Positions 25,235 to 35,177 of a DNA stretch of 61,952 bases are shown in pieces. The notes under the pieces were generated by a model. That model saw nothing but the letters and a program-made list of their open reading frames with translations. It was not told the origin of the DNA and ran no database searches. How positions within the stretch are numbered: position 1 is the first letter of the stretch; every line of letters begins with the position of its first letter. This stretch comes from Cyclobacteriaceae bacterium (GTDB lineage Bacteria > Bacteroidota > Bacteroidia > Cytophagales > Cyclobacteriaceae), in the NCBI GenBank assembly GCA_026989505.1, contig JALSJF010000148.1, positions 1 to 61,952 of the forward strand, in the 5' to 3' direction. The translations under genes and the position numbers were made by a program.

Positions 25235-25699
25235 CTAACGCAGCCGGTCAACCGAACGTACCAGCTTTTCATCCTTTTGAATAAACCTGCGGGCCAGGAT
25301 ATTAAGCAGCATGGCCAGGGCAAAAACAAAAATTCCCAGGCCAAAATCTCCCTGGTATTCCTCCTGCAAGCCCACCACAAAATACGTCATCAGTACCAGG
25401 GTGGCCGTCATTAAGAAAGAGTTGGCAATTGCCAGCTTCATTTGTGTCAGGCGGTTTTTATACGTGAATATCTCAACCAAAGCAATAATTATTGCCCCCC
25501 CTGAAAGACCGGCCACCAGGGCATAGAGCCCATAGTCAACGGTAGTTACCCCTTGAACCGTAGTGGCAATACCATAGCTCATCAACTGCAACTGCATGCC
25601 CTCCTCCCTTGCAGCTACCTGCCAGTAAGGGAAAATATTAAAGAGCACCAGGGCGATTATGGCGAGAAAAAGAAAGACGGTTTGAATTCTTTGTATCAT
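25235..25699 (-). CDS. DUF4293-family membrane protein
   Basis: A 154-residue protein with four membrane helices. MIQRIQTVFLFLAIIALV at the N-terminus is the hallmark of DUF4293, a family nearly confined to Bacteroidota. The C-terminus ends in a conserved basic stretch (LARRFIQKDEKLVRSVDRLR). The function is unknown. It is divergent from the thiolase gene, with 72 bases between starts. Confidence 0.88.
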   Translation of the reverse strand: MIQRIQTVFLFLAIIALVLFNIFPYWQVAAREEGMQLQLMSYGIATTVQGVTTVDYGLYALVAGLSGGAIIIALVEIFTYKNRLTQMKLAIANSFLMTATLVLMTYFVVGLQEEYQGDFGLGIFVFALAMLLNILARRFIQKDEKLVRSVDRLR

Positions 25700-25771
25700 A
25701 TTTGATGTTTAATAATGCCTGACAAAGGTATAAGAACCTAAAATAGTAATCAACAAAAGCCAAGATACATT

Positions 25772-26971
25772 ATGCACACTGCCTATATTGTTGATATCGT
25801 GCGCACCCCCGTAGGCCGCTATGGTGGCGCCCTGGCCACCGTCCGCCCCGATGACCTGGCCGCCCTGGTAATCAAGGGCCTGCTGGCGCGCAACCCGTCA
25901 TTGCCGGCCGCAGAAATTGAAGACGTGATTCTGGGGGCGGCCAACCAGGCCGGGGAAGACAACCGCAATGTAGCCCGTATGGCCGCCTTGCTGGCGGGCC
26001 TGCCGGTGACCACCGGAGGGGTAACCGTAAACCGCCTCTGTGCTTCGGGCCTGCAAGCCATTATGGATGCCGCCCGCAGCATTATGCTGGGCGAAGCCGG
26101 GGCCTATATTGCCGGAGGGGTGGAGAGTATGAGCCGCGCCCCTTTTGTAACCGCCAAGCCCGAAACAGCCTTTAGCCGAAAGGTGGCCACCTTCGACACC
26201 ACCATTGGCTGGCGGTTTGTCAACCCAAAACTGGCGGCCCTGTACTATCCTTACGGTATGGGCGAAACGGCCGAAAATGTAGCCGAGCGATGGCAGGTTT
26301 CGCGGGCAGCACAAGATGCCTTTGCCCTGGCCTCCCAGGAAAAATACCGGCAGGCGGCCGCAGCGGATGCGTTTGCCGGTGAAATTATCCCCGTAGAAGT
26401 GCCGCAACGCAAAGGCGGGCCTGTGGTAGTTAGCCAGGATGAACACCCGCGGCAAACCTCGCTGGAAAAACTGGCGGCCCTGAAACCCGCCTTCAAAGAA
26501 AACGGCACCGTCACAGCCGGCAATGCTTCGGGCATCAACGATGGCGCAGCCGCCTGCCTGCTGGTAAACGAAGAAACCCTGAAAAAATATGACCTGCAGC
26601 CAATGGCCAGGGTAGTGGCCATGGCCATTACCGGAGTACACCCCGATATCATGGGCATTGGCCCGGTAGAAGCTACCCGCAAAGCCTTGCAACGGGCCGG
26701 CCTGCAACTAACCGATATTGGCCTGGTAGAACTCAACGAAGCCTTTGCCGCCCAATCGCTGGCCTGTATTCAGGAACTGGGCCTGGACCCTGATATAGTT
26801 AACGTAAACGGTGGCGCTATTGCCCTGGGCCACCCCCTGGGCGCCAGCGGCACGCGTATTTCGGCTACCCTGGTTCATGAAATGCGTAAACGAAAAACCT
26901 CCTATGGACTGGCCACCATGTGCGTAGGCGTAGGCCAGGGGGCCGCTATCATTTACCAAAACTGTGATTGA
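25772..26971 (+). CDS. Acetyl-CoA C-acyltransferase (thiolase)
   Basis: A 399-residue thiolase with all catalytic residues: nucleophile Cys90 in [11 protein letters not shown], His354 in GHPLGASG and Cys384 in [10 protein letters not shown]. The [11 protein letters not shown] form is close to 3-oxoadipyl-CoA thiolase (PcaF), but no aromatic-degradation genes are nearby, so a general beta-oxidation or acetoacetyl-CoA role is equally possible. It overlaps truA by 4 bases. An acyl-CoA dehydrogenase encoded at 53.4 kb could act in the same pathway. Confidence 0.9.
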   Translation: MHTAYIVDIVRTPVGRYGGALATVRPDDLAALVIKGLLARNPSLPAAEIEDVILGAANQAGEDNRNVARMAALLAGLPVTTGGVTVNRLCASGLQAIMDAARSIMLGEAGAYIAGGVESMSRAPFVTAKPETAFSRKVATFDTTIGWRFVNPKLAALYYPYGMGETAENVAERWQVSRAAQDAFALASQEKYRQAAAADAFAGEIIPVEVPQRKGGPVVVSQDEHPRQTSLEKLAALKPAFKENGTVTAGNASGINDGAAACLLVNEETLKKYDLQPMARVVAMAITGVHPDIMGIGPVEATRKALQRAGLQLTDIGLVELNEAFAAQSLACIQELGLDPDIVNVNGGAIALGHPLGASGTRISATLVHEMRKRKTSYGLATMCVGVGQGAAIIYQNCD

Positions 26972-27720
26972 CCTTGCGTTATTTTGTTTACCTTGCCTAT
27001 AAAGGCACTAACTATCACGGCTGGCAAATACAGCCCAACGCCAACACGGTGCAAGCGGAAATAAACAAAGCCCTGCAAACTATTCTGCCCGAGAAAACCA
27101 CAGCCGTTGGCAGCGGCCGCACCGATACCGGGGTACATGCTACCGGCCAGGTATTTCATTGCGACCTGCCCGCATCCTACCGTGCCGAAAGGCTGGCCCA
27201 TAAATTAAACGGGGTACTGCCTGACGATATTGTGGTGGACAAGGTTGTGCCCGTAGTCGCTGATGCCCACGCCCGCTACAGTGCCCTCAGCCGCAGATAT
27301 GCCTATCGCCTGCGGTTTAGCAAGAGCCCTTTCAGTGCCAACGAGTATTATTATTTACCCCAAAAACCCGACTTTGCCATAATGAACCGGGCCTGTGCCC
27401 GCATCATGGGCACCCATGAATTTACCTCTTTTTCGCGGGTGAAAACCTCGGTAAACAATTTTATCTGTGAGGTAACCGAAGCCCGCTGGCAAGATGATGG
27501 CGACCAGGCAGTTTTTTATATCACCGCGAACCGTTTTTTACGCGGCATGGTAAGGGCCTTGACCGGCACCCTGCTGGCGGTAGGGTTTGGCAAGCTAAGC
27601 TTAGATGGGTTTGCCGCCATAATAGAAGCCAAAGACCGCAGGCGGGCCGGGCAGTCAGTTCCGCCCCAGGGTTTGTATCTTTGCGAAGTCAGGTATCCCG
27701 AAGAACTATTTATTAACTAG
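26968..27720 (+). CDS. truA: tRNA pseudouridine(38-40) synthase TruA
   Basis: A 250-residue enzyme modifying U38-U40 in the anticodon arm of many tRNAs. The catalytic Asp is in GSGRTDTGVHATGQV, and the YKGTNYHGWQIQPNANTVQ start and RFLRGMVRALTGTLL block are diagnostic. The start codon is TTG at 26968, overlapping the thiolase stop (TTGA), so translation is coupled. Length is normal. Confidence 0.94.
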   Translation: MTLRYFVYLAYKGTNYHGWQIQPNANTVQAEINKALQTILPEKTTAVGSGRTDTGVHATGQVFHCDLPASYRAERLAHKLNGVLPDDIVVDKVVPVVADAHARYSALSRRYAYRLRFSKSPFSANEYYYLPQKPDFAIMNRACARIMGTHEFTSFSRVKTSVNNFICEVTEARWQDDGDQAVFYITANRFLRGMVRALTGTLLAVGFGKLSLDGFAAIIEAKDRRRAGQSVPPQGLYLCEVRYPEELFIN

Positions 27721-27726
27721 CAACTC

Positions 27727-29499
27727 TTGAGCAGCACCAAAGAAATTACCGGTAAAATTGTTGACTGGAATATCCTGAAAAGGCTAATGCAGTTTGTAAG
27801 GCCCTATAAATGGAAATTCCTGGCCCTCATCCTGCTAACAACCCTGTCGGCCGCCCTGGTACCCCTCAGGCCTTATATTATCCAGCACACCATTGATGTT
27901 GATGTGGCCAATGGCGACTACCGGGGCCTGGTAAACATGATTTACCTGCTGCTGGGGCTATTGGTGCTGCAAGCGCTGATTCAATACACCCACACCTATC
28001 TTTCCGGCTGGATTGGCCAGTACATCGTCAAAGATATCCGCATAAAATTATACGGCCACCTGCTCAGGTTGCGGCTGAAGTTCTATGATAACACCCCCAT
28101 CGGGCGGCTGGTTACCCGGGTGATTTCCGATATTGAAACCCTGTCCGAAGTGTTCAGCCAGGGATTGGCCTCCATCATCGGAGACCTGCTGCAGTTGTTT
28201 TTTATTGTGGGTTTTATGTTTTACGCCAACTGGAAACTGGCCCTGATTAGTTTAACCACCCTGCCGGTGCTGCTTTTTGCTACCTATGTATTCAAGGAAA
28301 AGGTGAAAGTAGCCTTTAACCGGGTACGCAATGCCGTAGCCAACTTAAACTCCTTTGTGCAGGAGCATGTTACCGGCATGAGCATCGTGCAAATATTCAA
28401 TAGCGAAAAAGCCGAATATCAAAAATTTAAAAAAATCAACGAGGAGCATAAGAAGGCCAACATCCGGTCTATCCTCTATTACTCTATTTATTTTCCGGTA
28501 GCCGATATTGTCAGTGCAGCCGGCATTGCCTTGCTGATATGGTATGGCGCCAGCGCGGCCCTGGACCCGGCCGCCTCCGGCATTACCCTGGGGATGCTGA
28601 TGGCCTTTATCATGTACATCCAGATGTTCTTCCGGCCCATCCGCATGCTGGCCGACCGTTTTAACACCCTGCAAATGGGCGTAGTGAGTACTTCGCGGAT
28701 AATTACCCTGCTTGATAATGATGATGCCACACCCGATGCGGGTGATTTTGAGCCGGAGAACTTTAAAGGTAAAGTTGCGTTTAAAGATGTTTGGTTTGCC
28801 TATAATGAGGAAGACTATGTGTTGAAGAACATCAATTTTACCGTAAACCCGGGCGAAACAGTAGCTTTAGTGGGGGCTACCGGGGCGGGAAAGTCTTCCA
28901 TCGTTAACCTGCTTACCCGGCTATACCCGATTAACAAAGGGCAAATTTTGATTGATGATGTGGCAATTGACCGCTATAAGCTGGCCGCCTTACGCAGCCA
29001 TATCGGGGTGGTGCTGCAAGATGTTTTTCTCTTCTCCGATACCATTTTCAATAATATCACGTTAGGAAATAAAAGCATCAGCCGGGAGCAGGTGTGGGAG
29101 GCAGCCGAAATGGTGGGGGCCCGGGGGTTTATTGAAAAAATGCCCGGAGGCCTCGATTATAATGTGCTGGAACGGGGGGCAGGGCTCAGTGTTGGCCAGC
29201 GGCAGTTAATTTCATTTGTCAGAGCTATGGTATATAACCCGGGAATTATTGTGCTGGATGAGGCCACCTCTTCCGTTGATTCGGCCACCGAAGCGCTCAT
29301 CCAAAAAGCTATCGACCGCCTGATGTACGGGCGCACCTCAATAGTTATTGCCCACCGATTATCTACAATAAAGCACGCTAACACCATTTTGGTAGTGGAT
29401 AAAGGCGAAATAAAGGAATCGGGCAACCATGAAACTTTATTGGCCAAAAATGGTTACTATACCCAGCTTTACAACATGCAATACAAAGAAGTTGGATAA
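27727..29499 (+). CDS. ABC exporter, MsbA/MdlB-like half-transporter
   Basis: A 590-residue half-transporter with an N-terminal six-helix domain (about 20-330) fused to an ATPase domain. The ATPase motifs are intact: Walker A GATGAGKSS, signature LSVGQRQL, Walker B GIIVLDEATS and switch His in IVIAHRLSTI. Such homodimers export lipids, peptides or drugs; the substrate is not evident. The frame starts with TTG at 27727, 6 bases after the truA stop. Confidence 0.92.
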   Translation: MSSTKEITGKIVDWNILKRLMQFVRPYKWKFLALILLTTLSAALVPLRPYIIQHTIDVDVANGDYRGLVNMIYLLLGLLVLQALIQYTHTYLSGWIGQYIVKDIRIKLYGHLLRLRLKFYDNTPIGRLVTRVISDIETLSEVFSQGLASIIGDLLQLFFIVGFMFYANWKLALISLTTLPVLLFATYVFKEKVKVAFNRVRNAVANLNSFVQEHVTGMSIVQIFNSEKAEYQKFKKINEEHKKANIRSILYYSIYFPVADIVSAAGIALLIWYGASAALDPAASGITLGMLMAFIMYIQMFFRPIRMLADRFNTLQMGVVSTSRIITLLDNDDATPDAGDFEPENFKGKVAFKDVWFAYNEEDYVLKNINFTVNPGETVALVGATGAGKSSIVNLLTRLYPINKGQILIDDVAIDRYKLAALRSHIGVVLQDVFLFSDTIFNNITLGNKSISREQVWEAAEMVGARGFIEKMPGGLDYNVLERGAGLSVGQRQLISFVRAMVYNPGIIVLDEATSSVDSATEALIQKAIDRLMYGRTSIVIAHRLSTIKHANTILVVDKGEIKESGNHETLLAKNGYYTQLYNMQYKEVG

Positions 29500-29534
29500 T
29501 TTCGCTAAGAAATATTCTTAATACCCGAAAGCCT

Positions 29535-29542
29535 TATATTTG
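29535..29542 (+). promoter_or_regulatory. -7 element before the unknown envelope protein
   Basis: TATATTTG matches TAnnTTTG and ends 5 bases before the ATG at 29548, suggesting a leaderless transcript. No clear -33 element was seen. Confidence 0.35.
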
Positions 29543-29547
29543 TCCTG

Positions 29548-30252
29548 ATGGTTAAGCTGAGAATTATTTTGCTGGTGGCCTTTTGTATGCTATTTTTTTC
29601 TGCGTTTTCTCAGAAGCGTTATAAAAAAAGCCTGACCCAGTCCAAGGGCAAAAAGCACCAACCCCTGCGCTTCAAATACAACAAAAAAATGGCGGTGATC
29701 TGCCCCATTTTTGTACCCAGCGAGTACCCCTACCAGGGAATTGGTTTTAAAGTGGGCGACCCCTTTGCCCTGACCTATAAATTATATGCCACCAAGTGGC
29801 TGGCGTTCTCTATTGATGGCGGCATTGCGGCTTCCGGCTTGTACAAAACCCGCTATAAGGAGTTGTTCCCTGGTTTCCCCGATACCGACACCCTTAATTA
29901 TGTAAACCATCAGGTAGAAAAAGACATTAATTTCTCGGCCAAGGTAAGTATTTATAATGATGCCCCTAAGTTTCTTAAGGGGCTGGACTACTATGTGAGT
30001 TTTGGCTGGCAGTTCCGCTATGTTGACCTGCTTTACGGGTATGTGTATGAGGTTAGCCCTACCGAAGATATTTTCGGCAGTGTACGCAAAACCGTAGATT
30101 ATATGGGCCCGGAGGTGGGTGTTGGCCTGGAGTATTCGTATTTTGATTTGCCTATTTCGGCTTTTGTAGAGGTAATTTGGATGTACGATATTGTTAATCA
30201 ACCAACATTTATTAAATTTCAAGGGGGAATTGGCCTCAGGTATGTGTTTTAA
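29548..30252 (+). CDS. Exported protein of unknown function, possibly outer-membrane beta-barrel
   Basis: A 234-residue protein with a signal peptide ending near AFSQ (about 20), followed by a basic linker and then alternating aromatic strands (YYVSFGWQFRYVDLLYGYVYE, GVGLEYSYFDLPISAFVEVIW). The C-terminus ends in Phe (GIGLRYVF), as outer-membrane barrels do. A porin-like small barrel of 8 strands is the likely fold. I recognise no specific family. Confidence 0.7.
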   Translation: MVKLRIILLVAFCMLFFSAFSQKRYKKSLTQSKGKKHQPLRFKYNKKMAVICPIFVPSEYPYQGIGFKVGDPFALTYKLYATKWLAFSIDGGIAASGLYKTRYKELFPGFPDTDTLNYVNHQVEKDINFSAKVSIYNDAPKFLKGLDYYVSFGWQFRYVDLLYGYVYEVSPTEDIFGSVRKTVDYMGPEVGVGLEYSYFDLPISAFVEVIWMYDIVNQPTFIKFQGGIGLRYVF

Positions 30253-30263
30253 CTACTCTTGCC

Positions 30264-30782
30264 GTGCGTAAATATCTTATTCTCGGGGGTATTATAGTGC
30301 TTACAGGCATTGTTGTCAACTTCACCTTAGGGGGCTTTGAGCCTATTGAGCCGGTTTTGGTCTCAGCCCGGGAAACACAGCTCTATGGCTGGCCTTACGA
30401 AGGGTACCACGCCTCCGATTCCCTGGACCGGCAGGTTGGGCGCCTGCGCGAAATCCTGGCCGCCAGCAACCGCCCCGGCACCCTCACCATTGTCAACTAC
30501 CTGCAACCGGACCTCGAAAAAAGGGGCGTAGTTAAACAGTTTGTAGGGATAGCCTGGGATACAGCCCCGGAACAAAACCCGTTTGGGCTCGATACCCTCA
30601 CGCTTCCGGCCTATAATGGCTTTCAGTTCAACATTACCCTTAAGCCGCTGGTTATGCCCAGCCCCGAAAAACTTAAAAGAATGGCCCGCGAAGCGGCCAA
30701 AACCATGGAGGGCCAACTGCAGGGCATCAGTATAGAGCAGTACAAGAACCAAACCCTGGTGGTTAATTTCCCGCTTAAGTAA
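30264..30782 (+). CDS. Unknown protein with N-terminal membrane anchor
   Basis: A 172-residue protein starting with GTG at 30264. One hydrophobic helix (about 4-22) is followed by a soluble domain of roughly 145 residues with YNGFQFNITLKPLVMPSPEKLKRMA and a C-terminal strand LVVNFPLK. An effector-binding (GyrI-like) fold is possible but not demonstrated. It follows the barrel-like gene by 11 bases, suggesting a pair. Confidence 0.6.
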   Translation: MRKYLILGGIIVLTGIVVNFTLGGFEPIEPVLVSARETQLYGWPYEGYHASDSLDRQVGRLREILAASNRPGTLTIVNYLQPDLEKRGVVKQFVGIAWDTAPEQNPFGLDTLTLPAYNGFQFNITLKPLVMPSPEKLKRMAREAAKTMEGQLQGISIEQYKNQTLVVNFPLK

Positions 30783-30956
30783 CCCTTTACCGAAAGGTGG
30801 TTTCGCATGAATTAGCCCGCCTGAAGCCAAAATATAAGCCTGTTTTACTTCCCGGTATTTCAACCATACGCTGGCCGGCCAGGCTATGTTTTGCCGGGGA
30901 CAATGCAGATGACGTTTCGGGAACCCGGAAATGTGCCGGGGCTATTTACTTCCACC

Positions 30957-30991
30957 TGATAAAAACCCGGCCCCACAAAAAGTGAGGCCGG
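30957..30991 (-). terminator. Terminator of the M16 peptidase gene
   Basis: On the minus strand an almost perfect hairpin GGCCGG...CCGGCC... is formed by 30967-30972 and 30986-30991, with an inner CAC/GTG pairing (30974-30976 / 30982-30984) and a 5-base loop. It is followed by GTTTTTAT on the minus strand. It lies 44 bases beyond the M16 stop. Confidence 0.75.
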
Positions 30992-31034
30992 AGCTTAAAT
31001 ACAAGGTACTGTTATCCCAGGAAACTCCGCTAAC

Positions 31035-33848
31035 CTATTCTTCAGGCATCAGCACCACCTGCACATAGTTGTTCATATCCAGGTATTGGTTGGCGGCCTG
31101 CTTCAGGTCATCAGAAGTAAGGGCCTCCACCAATTTATCATGGTCATAGAAACGGTCCAAATCACTATGGTTACGGTAATAACTGCTAATTTGCCCCAGC
31201 CAATAACGGTTCTTTTTCAGGTTCTCTTCCCTGTCCCTGCGTTGGGTTTCCTTGATTTTGTGCAAGTCTTCTTCACTTACGCCATTGGTTTTAATATTCT
31301 CAATTTCAGCCATGGTGGCCGCAATCAACTCATCAACATTTTCCGGGGCACAAGGAAAACTGATGCGCATGGTATAGCTTTCATAAGGATATTTTGAGGA
31401 CGAACCCCGGGCACCCACACCGTAAACCCCGCTTTTTTCTTCGCGCAGGATTTCTATCAGCTTAATCGACAGCAGCTCCCCGAGCGAACTCAGGTAATAG
31501 TTGCTTTCTTTGGTATAGGGTTTTTCCCCGGTAAAGTTTATCGTCACCATACTTTTAGGGTCTTTGCCTTTATGCACCACCTCTTTGACCACGCCTTTGG
31601 GTGGCCGTACGCCTAAATCGCGCCAGGTTTCCTGGGCGTTGGTGGCCGGCAGGCTGCCGAGGTACTGTTCCAGTAACGGGGTTATGCCTTCTACGGTGAA
31701 ATTACCAACAAAGAAGAAGGTGAAATCAGCGGCATCGGCAAACCTTTGCTGATAAAAAGTATAGGCTTTGTCAAAATCAATTTTCTCCAGGTCCTCCACA
31801 TTAGGGAAACGCCCCCCGCGTGGATGGTTTTGGGTCATGATTTTTATTTGCTCGGCAGAATAGAAAAACCTGGGGTCTGACATCAGGTTTTGCAACAACA
31901 TTTTATTGCGCATGATAAAAGACTGGAAAGCGGCTGAATCTTTGCGCGGGCTGGTAAAATATAAGTGAACCAATTGCAGCATAGTTTCCAGGTCTTTAGG
32001 GGCCGCATTGCCCCGCAGCCCTTCGTTTAGGGTGCCCACATAAGGTGCAGCCGATACGGTTTTGCCCGCCAGCATTTTTTGCAGGTTTACGGCTGAGAAA
32101 TCCGAAACCCCACTTTCTGAAACGATATCGGCTGAATTATCGGCTGAAAGATAGTCTTCATCACTATACAGCGAAGAGCCTCCGGGGCTATAGGCCGACA
32201 TCAATATTTCATCATTTTTAAAATCGGTGGGCTTGAGCACTACCTTTAAGCCATTGGTCAGGGTTAGTTCGGTAAGGCCCAGCTTTTCGATCTCTTTGGT
32301 AGCGGCTACCTTGCCCGGTTTTGGCAGGGTGGCCATCAGGGTAGTGGCCACAGCTTCTTCTTCATAGGCGGTGATTTCTTTCTGGCCGGCCAGGTTGAGC
32401 ATGGCCAGCACTTCCTCTTCGGTAGGCAGCGTCACCCCTTCTTTCTGCGGCCCGGTAATAATTACCACCCGGTTTTCTTTGGTAATCCACTTTTCGGCCA
32501 GGGCATTCACCTCGTCCAGGGTAATGCCCGGCAGCAGGGCTTTCATGGCCTCGTTTTCAAATTCAATGCCGGGAATCGGGGATTTTTCCAGGTAGTTGTC
32601 AATATATTCCCCTACATAGGCTTTCGACTCGGTCTTGTCCCTTTCCTTAAACTTTTGCTCGTAATCGTTGAGCATCACCTTTTTATAGCGGTCGAGTTCT
32701 CCCTGGGTAAAACCAAATTTTTTCACCCTTTCGTTCTCTTCAATCAGGGCGCTAAGGCCTTTTTCAATATTGTTTTCGCCCACTACGGCAAAAGAGGTAT
32801 AGCTGCTTTTCGTGCGTACCATATTACCGAAATAGGTAGCGGCAAAGAAAAAGGGCGGGTCGGCAGATTTGGTAAGCTCCGACAAGCGCTCCATGAGCAT
32901 ACCGTTATAGAGTTCATAAACGGCATCCCTGCGGTAGTCTTTCAAGGTGGAGGTTTCCACATTATCGGCCTTGTAGTATAGTTGCACCATGGTAAAGGCC
33001 GCTTCCTTATCGCTGGCAATGGCAATGTAGGTTTGCTCGTGCCCGGGCACCGGATAGGTGACCCTTTCGCGTGCTTTCTTAGGGTTTTTAATCTTGCTAA
33101 AGTGGTCTTTGATCTTCGCCTCCATGGCCTCCACATCAATATCGCCAACAGCTATTACCGACATCAGGTCAGGGCGGTACCAGTCACGGTAAAACTTTTT
33201 AATGGTTTCATACGAGGCATTTTCAATGATTTCTTTTTTACCGATGGGCAACCGTTCGGCATAATGGGAGTTCTTAAACAGTACCGGAAAATACTTATCG
33301 CGCATCCGCTGGTCGGCCCCACGGCCCAGGCGCCACTCTTCAATCACCACGCCCCGTTCTTTGTCTATTTCTTCTTCGTCAAAAGTTACGTTATGGGCCC
33401 AGTCTTCCAGTATTTGCAGGCCTTTATTCAGGATTTCCTCGTCATCGGTGGGGATGGGCAGGATGTACACCGTTTCATCAAAGCTGGTGTAAGCGTTCAG
33501 GTCGGCCCCGAATTCAACACCTATTGTCTGCAAAAAGCTGACAATATCGTTTTTGGCAAAATTCTTAGTGCCATTAAAAGCCATGTGCTCCACAAAGTGG
33601 GCCAGGCCGCGCTGGTCTTCATCTTCCAGGATAGAGCCGGCATTAACCACCAGGCGCATTTCTACCCTTTTTTCAGGTTTTTTGTTTTTGCGGATGTAAT
33701 AGGTCAACCCATTGCTCAGGGTGCCAATTCTTACATTGGGGTCAACGGGCAGGGGGCTGTTGAGGTCCCCGCTGATGTTTCGTTCCTGGCCAAAGGCCGG
33801 TACAATCAGGCATAAAATTAACAGAAAGTTTAACGTGGTTTTTTTCAT
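31035..33848 (-). CDS. M16 (pitrilysin) family zinc protease, two-domain
   Basis: A 937-residue exported protease (signal peptide about 1-20, ending AFGQ). The inverted zinc motif HxxEH is HFVEH at 84-88, and the distal Glu lies in ERGVVIEEW about 75 residues later. A second, inactive M16 domain follows in the C-terminal half, as in E. coli PqqL and pitrilysin. These enzymes close around peptides and degrade them in the periplasm. It is a single gene with its own terminator. Downstream on the other strand are unrelated envelope genes. Confidence 0.93.
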   Translation of the reverse strand: MKKTTLNFLLILCLIVPAFGQERNISGDLNSPLPVDPNVRIGTLSNGLTYYIRKNKKPEKRVEMRLVVNAGSILEDEDQRGLAHFVEHMAFNGTKNFAKNDIVSFLQTIGVEFGADLNAYTSFDETVYILPIPTDDEEILNKGLQILEDWAHNVTFDEEEIDKERGVVIEEWRLGRGADQRMRDKYFPVLFKNSHYAERLPIGKKEIIENASYETIKKFYRDWYRPDLMSVIAVGDIDVEAMEAKIKDHFSKIKNPKKARERVTYPVPGHEQTYIAIASDKEAAFTMVQLYYKADNVETSTLKDYRRDAVYELYNGMLMERLSELTKSADPPFFFAATYFGNMVRTKSSYTSFAVVGENNIEKGLSALIEENERVKKFGFTQGELDRYKKVMLNDYEQKFKERDKTESKAYVGEYIDNYLEKSPIPGIEFENEAMKALLPGITLDEVNALAEKWITKENRVVIITGPQKEGVTLPTEEEVLAMLNLAGQKEITAYEEEAVATTLMATLPKPGKVAATKEIEKLGLTELTLTNGLKVVLKPTDFKNDEILMSAYSPGGSSLYSDEDYLSADNSADIVSESGVSDFSAVNLQKMLAGKTVSAAPYVGTLNEGLRGNAAPKDLETMLQLVHLYFTSPRKDSAAFQSFIMRNKMLLQNLMSDPRFFYSAEQIKIMTQNHPRGGRFPNVEDLEKIDFDKAYTFYQQRFADAADFTFFFVGNFTVEGITPLLEQYLGSLPATNAQETWRDLGVRPPKGVVKEVVHKGKDPKSMVTINFTGEKPYTKESNYYLSSLGELLSIKLIEILREEKSGVYGVGARGSSSKYPYESYTMRISFPCAPENVDELIAATMAEIENIKTNGVSEEDLHKIKETQRRDREENLKKNRYWLGQISSYYRNHSDLDRFYDHDKLVEALTSDDLKQAANQYLDMNNYVQVVLMPEE

Positions 33849-33923
33849 GTAGATAAATTTTTGGTCTGTGAACCACTAAAGTAATAAATAATAGCATTTA
33901 ACGAAAAGGAAATGTATAAAATC

Positions 33924-34694
33924 CTAGATGGTATAACCGCCATCGGCCGTATAAACCCCGCCTGTACAAAATGCCCCGGCATCGGCAGCGAGAAACAAAG
34001 CCAGGCCGGCAATGTCTTCGGGTTCGGCCAGCATATTCAGCGGCTGGTGGCGCATCACCGATTTTAAAATCTTTTCATCGCGCCAGAGGGCCTCGCTGAA
34101 TTTGGTTTTAATCAGGCCCGGACAAATTACATTGGCACGGATACCCTCTTTGCCCCATTCTTTGGCCATAACCTTGGTAAGTGAAATAAGGGCTGCCTTG
34201 CTGACACTATAGATGCCCAGCATGGCTTCAGGCGACAGGCCCCCTATGCTGCTGATATTGATCACCGATCCACCTCCCCTGGCGGCCATTACAGGGTACA
34301 CCATTTTGGCCAGGGCAAACGGCCCTTTCAGGTTGACTTCCATGATCTTGTCAAAAGCAGCGTTGTCGGTGGTAAGCAGGGGGCCGAACACCGGATTTAC
34401 GGCTGCATTATTCACTAAAATATCGATACCCTCATATTTTTTTACCGTGGCAGCCACCAAGGCCTCCATACTTTTCTGATCCCCCACCTGGGCAGCCACA
34501 GGGTGTACCGATAGGCCCGTTGCCTGCATGGCAGCCGCGGCCTCGGCCAACGCCTCTTGCTTGCGGCTGGCAATTACTACCCTGGCCCCCGCCTGCCCCA
34601 TAGCTACCGCCATGGCCCGGCCAATACCTTTGCTGCCCCCGGTTATCAAGGCTACCTTACCGGTTAAGTCAAATTTATCTTGAATGTTCATCAT
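33924..34694 (-). CDS. Short-chain dehydrogenase/reductase (SDR)
   Basis: A 256-residue classical SDR. The cofactor motif TGGSKGIG is at 18-25, NNAAVNP follows, the catalytic Ser is in INISSIGGL, and the YSVSK motif supplies Tyr and Lys. The C-terminus CTGGVYTADGGYTI is typical. I start at 34694 (MMNIQDK), since the 33 residues encoded by a longer frame upstream are hydrophobic and not part of SDRs. The substrate is unknown. Arg versus acidic residues after the motif suggest NADP preference (ASRK). Confidence 0.9.
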   Translation of the reverse strand: MMNIQDKFDLTGKVALITGGSKGIGRAMAVAMGQAGARVVIASRKQEALAEAAAAMQATGLSVHPVAAQVGDQKSMEALVAATVKKYEGIDILVNNAAVNPVFGPLLTTDNAAFDKIMEVNLKGPFALAKMVYPVMAARGGGSVINISSIGGLSPEAMLGIYSVSKAALISLTKVMAKEWGKEGIRANVICPGLIKTKFSEALWRDEKILKSVMRHQPLNMLAEPEDIAGLALFLAADAGAFCTGGVYTADGGYTI

Positions 34695-34834
34695 GCTTAT
34701 AGGGTTAGAAAAGATAAATATCAGCATTAACGCCTTGATTACAGAATAAAAAAACAGAAAATAACCAATAAGTTTTGCCCAAAGTTGGGGCAATTGTAAA
34801 AAATGCCTAATTTGAGCGCTGGTAATCTTTTACA

Positions 34835-35176
34835 ATGAAAAAGGCTTTTAAAATCTTCTGGATAAGCTTTGCCGTTTATTCCCTGCTTACTTTTGCAGGC
34901 TCTATGATAATTGAGCACAACGAAAATAATCTTGGCTTTCTCATCGACATGAAAGGTTACATCCCGCTGTTGAAATACTATACTTTCTTGGGGCTTGTCT
35001 TTTTTACCATTGCTTTTATCTCTTTATGGCGCCACCGGCTGCTCAACAAAAAAGAATCGCAGCGGTTCGAAACAGAAAAGAAGGAGTTAAAGGCTACCAT
35101 TTACGATTTACAGGAAAAGATAGCGGCAGACAACCGGGCCGTAGAAAACCCGGAGCCGCCTGCGGAGGAAGAATAA
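34835..35176 (+). CDS. Small membrane protein with C-terminal coiled coil
   Basis: A 113-residue protein with two hydrophobic helices (about 7-25 and 46-64), then a charged amphipathic helix (RFETEKKELKATIYDLQEKIAAD) and an acidic Pro/Glu tail. It looks like a LapA-type inner-membrane protein with a cytoplasmic coiled coil. The function is unknown. It is divergent from the SDR gene and lies one base before comM. Confidence 0.65.
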   Translation: MKKAFKIFWISFAVYSLLTFAGSMIIEHNENNLGFLIDMKGYIPLLKYYTFLGLVFFTIAFISLWRHRLLNKKESQRFETEKKELKATIYDLQEKIAADNRAVENPEPPAEEE

Positions 35177-35177
35177 G

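Noticed and set aside
25898-26707. 269-codon antisense open frame in the thiolase gene
   Set aside because: The thiolase is complete with all catalytic residues; the antisense frame reflects GC-rich codon bias.
30797-30985. 62-codon open frame before the M16 terminator
   Set aside because: It runs through the terminator hairpin and resembles no protein; the 250-base region is better read as intergenic.
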